Assembly: GCF_000504285.1 (NCBI RefSeq)
Contig: NZ_KI632511.1
Span: 7,112,154-7,176,153 of the forward strand
Direction: 5' to 3'
DNA: 64,000 nt
Source of the DNA: Actinospica robiniae DSM 44927
GTDB taxonomy: Bacteria; Actinomycetota; Actinomycetes; Streptomycetales; Catenulisporaceae
Part shown: positions 43,554 through 50,843 of the stretch, piece after piece
How positions within the stretch are numbered: the stretch's first letter is position 1
How the letters are laid out: every line of letters begins with the position of its first letter
Position numbers and translations under genes: made by a program
The notes under the pieces: model-generated
The model's database searches: none
What the model was told of the DNA's origin: nothing
The model's input: the letters and a program-made list of their open reading frames with translations, nothing else

Positions 43554-43639
43554 TATCCGTTGCCCGAAGATCGGAGGCCTGAGTTTCCCCCGCAATCTTC
43601 GATGAGACTTCGATCGGCAAGTGGTTCATGGGTTTTTGA

Positions 43640-43668
43640 TTGACGCACTGATTCATCGGATCTATCGT
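43640..43668 (+). promoter_or_regulatory. Promoter of the sugar ABC operon
   Basis: -35 TTGACG (43640-43645), 17-bp spacer, -10 TATCGT (43663-43668), in a locally AT-rich stretch about 56 bp before the lipoprotein start. Confidence 0.65.
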
Positions 43669-43724
43669 GATGCCCACCTCGCCCGGATGACGACTCCGGG
43701 CTTCGATGACCACCGGAGGTCTCG

Positions 43725-44891
43725 ATGCGAGCACGTCGGCAAGCCGCTCTCTTCGCAGCGTGCATATCCGCTGCCACCCTGGCAATCGGGGGCTGCTCCT
43801 CCAAGGCTCCTGGATCTTCGAACGCCACCTCCGCGGCCGGCAACAGCGGGCCGATCAAGATCGGCGTTTCGTTGACGTACAACAACACGGCTTTCTGGGC
43901 GGCGTACATCCAGTACGAGCAGCAGTACGCGAGTCAGGACGGGGTGCAGCTGCTCGGTCCGGAGCTGGCCCAGGCGGACGCGTCGTTGCAGAACCAGCAG
44001 ATCGAGACATTGGTGAACGAGGGCGCGAAGGCGATCATCGTGAACCCGGAGACCGCGACGAGCCTCGGCCCGGCGATCTCTTATGCGGCGGCGCACAACG
44101 TGCAGCTGGTGTCGGTGGACACGATCGTGGGCACGGGCCACGTGTACATGGTGGTGCGGGCTTCGAACACGCTGTACGGCCAGGACGCCTGCGCGTACAT
44201 CTCCTCGAAGGTCAAGTCAGGGTACGTGCTCGATCTTGAGGGCGATCTGACCTCCTCGAACGGCGCGGACCGCACCAATGCGTTCAATGACTGCATGGCG
44301 GCGAACGACCCCGGGGTCAAGCTGCTGAAGGACCCGACGGTGTGGACCGAGTCGACTGCGGTGACTGACGCGCAGAACGCGCTGAACGCGTACGGCAGCC
44401 AGCTGAAGGCGATCTACTCGCAGTGGTCGAGCCCTGACACGGGCATCCTGCCGTTGTTGGCGAAGAAGGGCTACGGCAAGGTCGGCGACGCGAACCACGT
44501 CATCATGGTCAGTGACGACGGTGTCGCCTTCGAGATGTGCGACATCCAGCAGGGCACCCTGGACGCTTCGCAGTCGCAGCCGGCGGACCTGTACGCGAAG
44601 TACGCGCTGCAGTACGCGATCGACGCCGCGAAGGGTGTGAAGCTCTCCGCCGGTCAGCCCGGTGGCGGCGCGCCGACGCTGCAGAACGTCACCTACAACG
44701 GCGACACGAACCTGGCCGACCCGATCGTGGCGCCATTCGTCACCAACGACACGCTGAACCTGAACCTCGCCTCCCCGGTGGACTCGCTGCCCGGCTCGCT
44801 GACCACGACCGCGGTGAGCGACTCGAGCCTGTGGGGCAACGTCTACGGCGCGGCACACGGCGGTGTGTGCTCGTCCGGCGCCAACTCATGA
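43725..44891 (+). CDS. Sugar ABC transporter substrate-binding lipoprotein
   Basis: Lipoprotein of 388 aa. The lipobox AIGGC places the lipidated cysteine at about residue 24, followed by a Ser/Gly/Asn linker. The body is a type 1 periplasmic-binding fold (RbsB/Peripla_BP_4): IKIGVSLTYNNTAFWAAYIQ, then ETLVNEGAKAIIVNPETATS, then VSVDTIVGTG. It binds a sugar outside the membrane and delivers it to the permease. The stop overlaps the ATPase start by 4 nt. The substrate is unknown; the flanking glycosidases suggest a plant-derived sugar. Confidence 0.9.
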   Translation: MRARRQAALFAACISAATLAIGGCSSKAPGSSNATSAAGNSGPIKIGVSLTYNNTAFWAAYIQYEQQYASQDGVQLLGPELAQADASLQNQQIETLVNEGAKAIIVNPETATSLGPAISYAAAHNVQLVSVDTIVGTGHVYMVVRASNTLYGQDACAYISSKVKSGYVLDLEGDLTSSNGADRTNAFNDCMAANDPGVKLLKDPTVWTESTAVTDAQNALNAYGSQLKAIYSQWSSPDTGILPLLAKKGYGKVGDANHVIMVSDDGVAFEMCDIQQGTLDASQSQPADLYAKYALQYAIDAAKGVKLSAGQPGGGAPTLQNVTYNGDTNLADPIVAPFVTNDTLNLNLASPVDSLPGSLTTTAVSDSSLWGNVYGAAHGGVCSSGANS

Positions 44892-46522
44892 CCACTGAGC
44901 TCACCCCGGCTGTTGAGGCGCGCGGGATCCACAAGAGCTACGGCTCGACCCGCGCGCTGCGCGGGGTGGATCTCGCGCTTGCCCCGGGCCGGTGCCTCGG
45001 GCTGGTCGGGCGCAACGGCGCCGGCAAGTCCACCATGGTCTCCATCCTCTCCGGCCTGCAGCGGCCGGATGAGGGGGAGGTCACCTTCGACGGCGAGGCC
45101 GCGCCCCCGGCGGGCGCGGTGCACGCCTGGCGGCGCAAGCTCGCCACGGTCCATCAGCACTCGATGATCGTGCCCGAACTCACCGTCGCCGAGAACGTCT
45201 TCTTGGGCCGTCTCCCGCACCAGCGCGGCAAAGTCGACTGGCGCGCGGTGAAGGCGGAGGCCGCGGAGGTGCTCGGTGAGTGGGGCAGCGGCGTGAACCC
45301 GGCCAGGGCCTGCCGCGACCTGTCCGTGGAACAGCGCCAGATCGTGGAGTTGGCGCGGGCGGTAGCGTCCGGCACCAAGGTGCTGCTGCTCGACGAGCCG
45401 ACCGCGGCCCTGGAGCGCGACGCGGTGCTGCGGCTGTTCACGAGAGTCCGCCAGCTGGTGGACTCCGGCGTGGCAGTGCTCTACATCTCGCACCACCTCG
45501 AAGAAGTCTTCGACATCTGCGACGAGGTCGCCGTGCTGCGGGACGGCGAGCTCGTGCTCGCCGCCCCCACGGCCGATCTCAGCACTGATGGCCTGGTCAA
45601 CGCGATGGTGCACGGCCACGTCGGCGGCCCCACTGAAGCCGAGCTCGCCTATCAGGTTTCGCATACGTCGGTGGAAGACCTGCCGGTGCACCCGGAGACG
45701 GCGAACGAGGCCGCGGCCGGCCCCGTACTCGAACTGCGCTCGCTCACTGCCAAATCAGAGCACGGCGATCTCAACGGCGTATCGCTCACGGTCGCGCCGG
45801 GTGAGAGCGTCGGCGTGGTCGGCCTGATCAGTTCCGGCGTGGTCACCCTCGGACGGATAGCGGCCGGGATCGACCCCGGAGACGGCGGCGGCCTGCTCGT
45901 CGACGGCGCCGCGCTGGCCGGTGGTGACCGCGCTGCCGCGCTCGACGCCGGTGTCGGCTACATCCCCGAGGATCGACGCGCCGCCGGATTCGTCGGCGGC
46001 CTGTCGATAGCCGAGAACATGACCATGTCGATCACCGACCGGCTCTCCGCCGGGAAGTTCGGCGTGCTCCGACGGCGCGCGGTGACCGAGGCGGCGGAGC
46101 CATGGGCGGAATCGCTTGCCCTGGTCGCTTCCTCGCTCGGTCAGCATGTGTCCGATCTGTCCGGCGGGAACCAGCAGAAGGTGACCGTGGCCAGGGCGCT
46201 CGCCCGGGACCCGAAGCTGGTGGTCGCGATCACCCCGACGCGGGGTGTGGACGTGGCCTCGAAGGAGTTGCTGCTGCGGGCTTTGCGCCGGGCGGCGGAC
46301 GCCGGGGCCGGGCTGTTGCTGGCCACCGACGAATTGGACGACCTCGCGTACTGCGACCGCGTTTTGGTGATCGCGCGCGGGCGGGTCGTGGCCGAGGTAC
46401 CCGGCGGCAGCCGATTCGACCGCACCGCGATGATCGCCACGATCGAGGGCGTCGCCGGCACCTCGATCGCCTCCGATGCCGCCGGCGACGGTGCGCGGCC
46501 AGAAGAACCAGGAGATGCTTAA
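44888..46522 (+). CDS. Sugar ABC transporter ATP-binding protein (RbsA-like)
   Basis: Protein of 544 aa with two ABC domains. Domain 1 is complete: GLVGRNGAGKSTMVS, LSVEQRQIVELARAVA, VLLLDEPTAAL. Domain 2 (from about residue 285) is degenerate: GVVGLISSGVVTLG in place of Walker A, an intact LSGGNQQKVTVARALA, and VVAITPTRGVDVAS where the DE of Walker B is lost. A degenerate second Walker A is normal in RbsA-type proteins; the loss of the DE pair is less usual. ATG 44888 overlaps the lipoprotein stop (ATGA). The permease GTG follows directly after the stop. Confidence 0.9.
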   Translation: MTTELTPAVEARGIHKSYGSTRALRGVDLALAPGRCLGLVGRNGAGKSTMVSILSGLQRPDEGEVTFDGEAAPPAGAVHAWRRKLATVHQHSMIVPELTVAENVFLGRLPHQRGKVDWRAVKAEAAEVLGEWGSGVNPARACRDLSVEQRQIVELARAVASGTKVLLLDEPTAALERDAVLRLFTRVRQLVDSGVAVLYISHHLEEVFDICDEVAVLRDGELVLAAPTADLSTDGLVNAMVHGHVGGPTEAELAYQVSHTSVEDLPVHPETANEAAAGPVLELRSLTAKSEHGDLNGVSLTVAPGESVGVVGLISSGVVTLGRIAAGIDPGDGGGLLVDGAALAGGDRAAALDAGVGYIPEDRRAAGFVGGLSIAENMTMSITDRLSAGKFGVLRRRAVTEAAEPWAESLALVASSLGQHVSDLSGGNQQKVTVARALARDPKLVVAITPTRGVDVASKELLLRALRRAADAGAGLLLATDELDDLAYCDRVLVIARGRVVAEVPGGSRFDRTAMIATIEGVAGTSIASDAAGDGARPEEPGDA

Positions 46523-47572
46523 GTGACCCAGACCCAGCAACCAGCGCCCAAGGCCGCGCCGGCCACGCCCGCCCGGCTTGGCGTGCGCGGCCCGGTGGCC
46601 CTTGGTTTTGTGCGTGAGGCGGCGTTGCTGCCGGTGCTCGTTGTGATCCTGGTGGTCGGGGCGGTGATCAGTCCGGTGTTCCTGACCGCGGACAACCTGA
46701 TCTCCGGGGTGGGCCAGCAGGTCTCCGCGCTCGGGATCACCGTGGTCGGCGAGAGCCTGATCCTGTTGATCGGCGGGATGGACCTGTCCCTGGAGTCCAC
46801 CTACGGCCTGGCCCCGATGATCGCGGCGTGGTTGATCGTGCCCAAGGCGGCGTTCGGTTCCGGGCTGATGCTCAACCCGGTGATCGGGATCCTGATCGTG
46901 TTCGCGATCGGTGCGGCGGTGGGCCTGGTCAACGGCCTGCTGATCGTCAAGGCGCGGTTGAACGGGTTCATCGTCACGCTCGGGATGACGGTGCTGCTCG
47001 CCGGTCTGCAGAACGGCAGTGTCCAGGGCCAGTCCCCGTATCAGCTGCCCTCGGCGTTCAGTTACATCGGGGCGGAGTTCATGGGCAAGGTCCCGGTCTC
47101 CCTGGTGGTCGCGGCGATCGTGTTCATCGCGGCGGGTCTGTTCCTGCGGTATCACCGTACCGGCCGGGCGATCTACGCGATCGGCGGGAACGCGGAGGCG
47201 GCGCGTGCCGCCGGGATCCGGGTGGACCGCATCAAGATCGGCGTGTATGTCGCCGGGTCGGTGCTCGCGGCGCTCGGTGGTCTGATCGAGGCCGGCCGGG
47301 TCTCCTCGGTCACCGGGGACCAGGGCTACCAGGAAGGGATCATCTTCACGGTCTTCGCCGCGGCGGTGATCGGCGGGGTCTCGCTCCAGGGCGGCAAGGG
47401 CACGATGCTCGGGGCTGCCAGCGGCGTGATCCTGCTCGGCCTGGTCCAGAACATCATCAACCTCTCCAACGCCCCGAACTACTGGCAGCTGGCCATCAAC
47501 GGCGGCGTCATCCTCTTCGCCCTCGTCCTCGCCCGCGTCGTCGGCGGAGAATCCTCAGCCGAAAAAGCCTAG
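46523..47572 (+). CDS. Sugar ABC transporter permease (RbsC-like)
   Basis: Membrane protein of 349 aa with about eight to ten helices of the branched-chain/ribose permease family. Typical segments are LILLIGGMDLSLEST, NGLLIVKARLNGFIVTLGM, and the ATPase-contact region AIGGNAEAARAAGIRVDRIK. GTG 46523 begins immediately after the ATPase stop, with the ribosome site AGGAGA inside the ATPase gene. One permease gene with one double ATPase makes a complete importer as a homodimer. Confidence 0.92.
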   Translation: MTQTQQPAPKAAPATPARLGVRGPVALGFVREAALLPVLVVILVVGAVISPVFLTADNLISGVGQQVSALGITVVGESLILLIGGMDLSLESTYGLAPMIAAWLIVPKAAFGSGLMLNPVIGILIVFAIGAAVGLVNGLLIVKARLNGFIVTLGMTVLLAGLQNGSVQGQSPYQLPSAFSYIGAEFMGKVPVSLVVAAIVFIAAGLFLRYHRTGRAIYAIGGNAEAARAAGIRVDRIKIGVYVAGSVLAALGGLIEAGRVSSVTGDQGYQEGIIFTVFAAAVIGGVSLQGGKGTMLGAASGVILLGLVQNIINLSNAPNYWQLAINGGVILFALVLARVVGGESSAEKA

Positions 47573-47574
47573 AA

Positions 47575-48061
47575 CGAATTGATGATCGGCTGGGTGTTGG
47601 TGGCGTGTCGGGTTGGGGTGGTCGTCGTGGTGTGGGCGGGCGCTTCGCGCCGCCCGGTTCGTCTGACCACCCACCCGCCCGTTGCGTTGGCGGGGTGGGC
47701 TGAGGTTTCAAGATCTCGCCTCCGGCGGGGGCCCTTCCCTCGGAGAGATTGCCGGGGTCTGTGGGGTGGCGTGGTTGGCGGGGCGGGCTGGGGTTCGGGG
47801 TGGTGGGGTTGCGGGTGTGTGCTCTCTCCTCGGTCGGCCCCCGGAGGCAATCAGGGACCTGCCGGGAGGTCAAGCGGCGGTGGCTTGGGCTGGTGCTTGA
47901 TTCTGCATGGCGCCGCTTGACCTCCCGGCAGAACCCTGATCGGGCTTCGCCTGCCCGACCGAGGAGAGAGCCCACCCCCTGAGGGTCCGGTGCGAGCTGC
48001 GCTCGGGCCGAGTCCCATCCCGTGGCCCGGTCGCGTTCGATCCGGAAGAATCCTGCATCGC
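47575..48061 (+). repeat. Left arm of a 487-bp inverted repeat
   Basis: This arm is the reverse complement, at roughly 85% identity by eye, of 48534-49020. Coordinates of paired positions always sum to 96595, so there is no net gap across the arm. It contains an inner hairpin with perfect 16-bp outer arms (47822-47837 and 47955-47970) and perfect 20-bp inner arms (47859-47878 and 47912-47931). Confidence 0.85.
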
Positions 48062-48330
48062 CGTGATCCGCCATCCCGACCCTTGATCCGCGCGATGGGG
48101 TCGGTGCTCCGGTCGCGCTTGCTGCTGAATCGTGCAGCGCCTTGGTGCGGTCGGCCCCGATCCCAGACCTCGCTGCGGAATCCCGCAGGCCGGCCGCGTT
48201 CGATGCGGAAGGATTCTGCATCGCCCTGATCCGAGCATCTCGACCCTCGATCCGTGTGAAGGCGCCGGTGCTCGGGTCGTGTGGCGCTGTCGCACGTCGA
48301 GGGGAAATCCTGCACCGCTTTCGGCCACTC
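48032..48330 (+). repeat. Direct repeats in the spacer of the long inverted repeat
   Basis: Segments at about 48032-48115 and 48200-48283 are near copies 168 bp apart, starting GCGTTCGAT-C/G-CGGAAG, then AATCCTGCATCGCC or GATTCTGCATCGCC. The shorter motif GAATCCTGCATCGCC is also seen, more degenerate, near 48126, 48177 and 48304, and inverted at 48534-48548. Confidence 0.65.
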
Positions 48331-48533
48331 TCCCGACGCCATCTGACCAGCCACCCCGTCCACCACCCTCCCGTCACAAGCCCCGATCCCCTACTCTTCC
48401 ATGCTAGACGCCATCACCGACAAAAACCGCGTATCCGTCCTTTGCCGGAAAAGAAAAAATATGGGAGATTTCCGGGCACTCGGGCGTGCTCCCCGGCGTT
48501 GAAGGAGTAGAGGAGAAGACAGCGGCCCAGAAC

Positions 48534-49020
48534 GGCGATGCAGGATTCTTCCGCACCGAGCGCGACCGGGCCACGGGACGGGACCCGGCCCGAGCGCAGC
48601 TCGCACCACTCCCCAGGGGGTGGGTTCTCTCCTCGGTCGGGCAGGCGAAGCCCGATCAGGGTTCTGCCGGGAGGTCAAGCGGCGCCCTGCACAATCGACC
48701 ATCAGCCAGAGCCACCGCCGCTTGACCTCCCGGCAGGTTCCTGATTGCCTCCGGGGACCGACCGAGGAGAGAGCACACACCCGGCACCCGACCACCCCGA
48801 ACCCCAGCCCGCCCCGCCAACGCCAGCACCCCACAGGCCTCGGCACTCTCTCCGAGGAAGGGCCCGCGCCGGAGGCGAAAGCTTGAAACCGCAGCCCGTC
48901 CCCGCCCACGCAACGGGTGGGTGGGTGGTCGGACAAAACGAGCGACGCGAAGCGGCTGCCCGCACCACGACGACCACCCCAACCCGACACGCCACCAACA
49001 CCCAGCCGATCACCAATTCG
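48534..49020 (-). repeat. Right arm of the 487-bp inverted repeat
   Basis: Mirror copy of 47575-48061, including its own 149-bp nested hairpin at 48625-48773. The spacer between arms is 472 bp. The arm ends about 100 bp before the protease gene. Confidence 0.85.
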
Positions 49021-49109
49021 CAGTAGAACGCGTCGTCCGGCGTAGACCAGCCCAGGTCCGCCGCCGCGGCTTTCTGCCGAAAGCATCAGTACTCTGTTGC
49101 GCTTGCCGT

Positions 49110-49121
49110 TACCGTGGAGTC
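49110..49121 (+). promoter_or_regulatory. -10 element for the leaderless protease operon
   Basis: TACCGT at 49110-49115, 6-nt spacer, ATG 49122. This is probably the promoter of the six-gene operon to 57149. No clear -35 was found. Confidence 0.5.
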
Positions 49122-50843
49122 ATGGACGGGCACCGGCACAGTGACGTCGCCTGGCGGGTGAGGGTCGACGACGCGGAGGAGAACACGCACGGAGCCGGGA
49201 TCCTGCTGAGCGACCGGCACGTGCTCACCTGCGCGCACGTGGTCGCCGATGCGGGCGCCGCTCCCGGCGGCCGGTTCTCGCACGTGCGGATCTCCAGCAC
49301 CATGTGCCACCCGGACTGGAGCATCCCGGCCCGGCTGAGCCCGGACTCGTGGGTCTACCGCAACGGCACCTGGCGCGGTGACGTCGCCCTGCTCGAACTC
49401 GATGAGCCCACACCCTGCGGCGCGGCCACCCGGCTGTCCCGGGCACCCGTCTCCGGCGGCCTGGTGCGCTTGTACGGATTCCCGGCGTGGGAGCCGAGAT
49501 TCGGGCTGCCGGTCGTCGCGCGGCTGGCCGGCGCCGGCGGCCGTGAGGGGGAGTGGGCGGGCCTGAGCCGGGTCGAGCCGAACGGGCAGTGGCTCCAGGA
49601 GGGCTACTCCGGCTCCGGCGCGCTGGCACTCGACGGCGAGTTCGAGGGCCGGGTGATCGGCCTGGTGGCGCGGGCCTACGTCGATCCCGAGACCAACGAC
49701 AAAGCCGGCTGGATGCTGCCCACCGAGACCGTTCTCAGCTATCTGCCACAACTCGCGCAGTACGTGGACGGCGAGCAGACCAGCGTGCTGCCGGAGCTCG
49801 AATCCGCCGCCCCGGACCGGGCCCTGGACGACCCGCTGCGCCTCGCCCTGACCCAGGAGCTGACGAAGCTGCTCATCGGGCCGTGGGCGGGCACGGTGGT
49901 GCTCACCGGCGGGGCCACCCAGACCGGCACCTCCTGGCTGGTGCGGCTGGTGCGCACGGCCGACCCCGCGACCCGTCCGAAGACCACCGACATCGAGCTG
50001 TCCCGGGCCCCGCGGGACACCGTGCTGGGCTTCGGCACCGTGGACGCGGCGTACGACGCGGGCCGCAAGTCGCTCGCCGAGGTGCGCACCTACCTCGCCG
50101 ACCGGCTCGGCTTCCGGCCCGGCGAGCCGGACGTGCTCGGCCGGCTGCTCCGCCGCAAGCCGCCGGCCTGTCTGGTGATCGCCGCGGTCGACCGGGCCGC
50201 CGACCCGGACGAGTTGATCGGCGAGCTGCTCGGGCCGCTGGCCCGCCGGGCCTGGTCCCGCGGCATCCGGCTGGTCCTCGGCTTCGACGCCGGGCCGCCC
50301 GAGGACCTGCACCACGAGGTCTCGCTCGGCCCGGAGCTGGCGACCGGCCGCCTGCACGGATCGGCCCTCCGCGCCGAGGCCGAGCAGGACATCGCAGGAC
50401 TCGGTCAGGCCGAGGCGGATGCCGGTGCCCTGCAAGCCAAATGGGGTCTGCGCTACGTCGGCACGCCGCAGTTGCCGCGGCTCGTCGCCCCCCGGCTGCG
50501 GGTGCAGCTCGCCATCGCCGGCCGGGCGGATCCGAACCCTGAGTTCGCCCGGATCCGAGACCAGGCCGAGGCGGCGCTGCACGCGGTTCGCCGCTATAGC
50601 CGGCAGATGCACCGCATGCTCGACACCTGGGAAGACCTGAGCGCCGAGCTGAAGGTGCAGCGGGTACGCGCCGAGCGCTTCTTCGGCGCCGAGGACGTGG
50701 ACCTGATGCCGTTCCACGACACGGCCTCCGAAGCGTTGTGGAACGCGCCGATCGATCTGACCGTCGCGGCCGGAGCCATCCGCCGCTATGCCGACGAGGT
50801 CGACCGGCGCCGAGCGGAAGGTGAGGAGGGAGCGCCGCGATGA
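49122..50843 (+). CDS. Trypsin-like serine protease fused to a degenerate P-loop domain
   Basis: Protein of 573 aa without signal peptide, so cytoplasmic. Residues 1-225 are a trypsin-like peptidase with an apparent triad: H39 (LTCAHVV), D87 (RGDVALLEL) and S163 (EGYSGSGAL). The C-terminal part looks like a STAND-type NTPase core whose Walker A is broken (LTGGATQTGTSWL, Thr in place of Lys) with a hydrophobic Walker-B-like strand CLVIAAVDRAAD, then a helical tail. The fusion suggests a regulated intracellular protease. The kinase start overlaps its stop by 4 nt. The start is fixed by the leaderless -10 box. Confidence 0.8.
   Translation: MDGHRHSDVAWRVRVDDAEENTHGAGILLSDRHVLTCAHVVADAGAAPGGRFSHVRISSTMCHPDWSIPARLSPDSWVYRNGTWRGDVALLELDEPTPCGAATRLSRAPVSGGLVRLYGFPAWEPRFGLPVVARLAGAGGREGEWAGLSRVEPNGQWLQEGYSGSGALALDGEFEGRVIGLVARAYVDPETNDKAGWMLPTETVLSYLPQLAQYVDGEQTSVLPELESAAPDRALDDPLRLALTQELTKLLIGPWAGTVVLTGGATQTGTSWLVRLVRTADPATRPKTTDIELSRAPRDTVLGFGTVDAAYDAGRKSLAEVRTYLADRLGFRPGEPDVLGRLLRRKPPACLVIAAVDRAADPDELIGELLGPLARRAWSRGIRLVLGFDAGPPEDLHHEVSLGPELATGRLHGSALRAEAEQDIAGLGQAEADAGALQAKWGLRYVGTPQLPRLVAPRLRVQLAIAGRADPNPEFARIRDQAEAALHAVRRYSRQMHRMLDTWEDLSAELKVQRVRAERFFGAEDVDLMPFHDTASEALWNAPIDLTVAAGAIRRYADEVDRRRAEGEEGAPR

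Larger units (their letters stand above)
47573..49121. other. 1.55-kb gene-free, repeat-built region
   Basis: No coding region is supported; open frames here are read-throughs of repeats and have no ribosome sites. It holds two long inverted arms with nested hairpins, a spacer with direct repeats, and an A-rich patch near 48443-48475 (CCGGAAA ... TTTCCGG inverted repeat around AAGAAAAAATATG). The last 100 bp carry the start region of the protease gene. Confidence 0.75.

Noticed and set aside
40035-43595. A 1186-codon minus-strand open frame opposite the GH95-like gene
   Set aside because: It is Arg/Gly/Ala-rich, has no ribosome site or domain, and mirrors the codon pattern of the plus-strand secreted enzyme, which has a signal peptide and recognisable modules.
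47822-47970. Nested hairpin as an ordinary terminator of the sugar ABC operon
   Set aside because: It is about 250 bp past the permease stop, 149 bp long and repeated in mirror form 800 bp away, which is not how simple terminators look. It may still stop transcription, but that does not explain it.
47579-49019. Several 60-230-codon open frames in the repeat region, some similar to each other
   Set aside because: Their similarity comes from the inverted arms. They lack ribosome sites, change frame across hairpins and have a skewed composition without domains.
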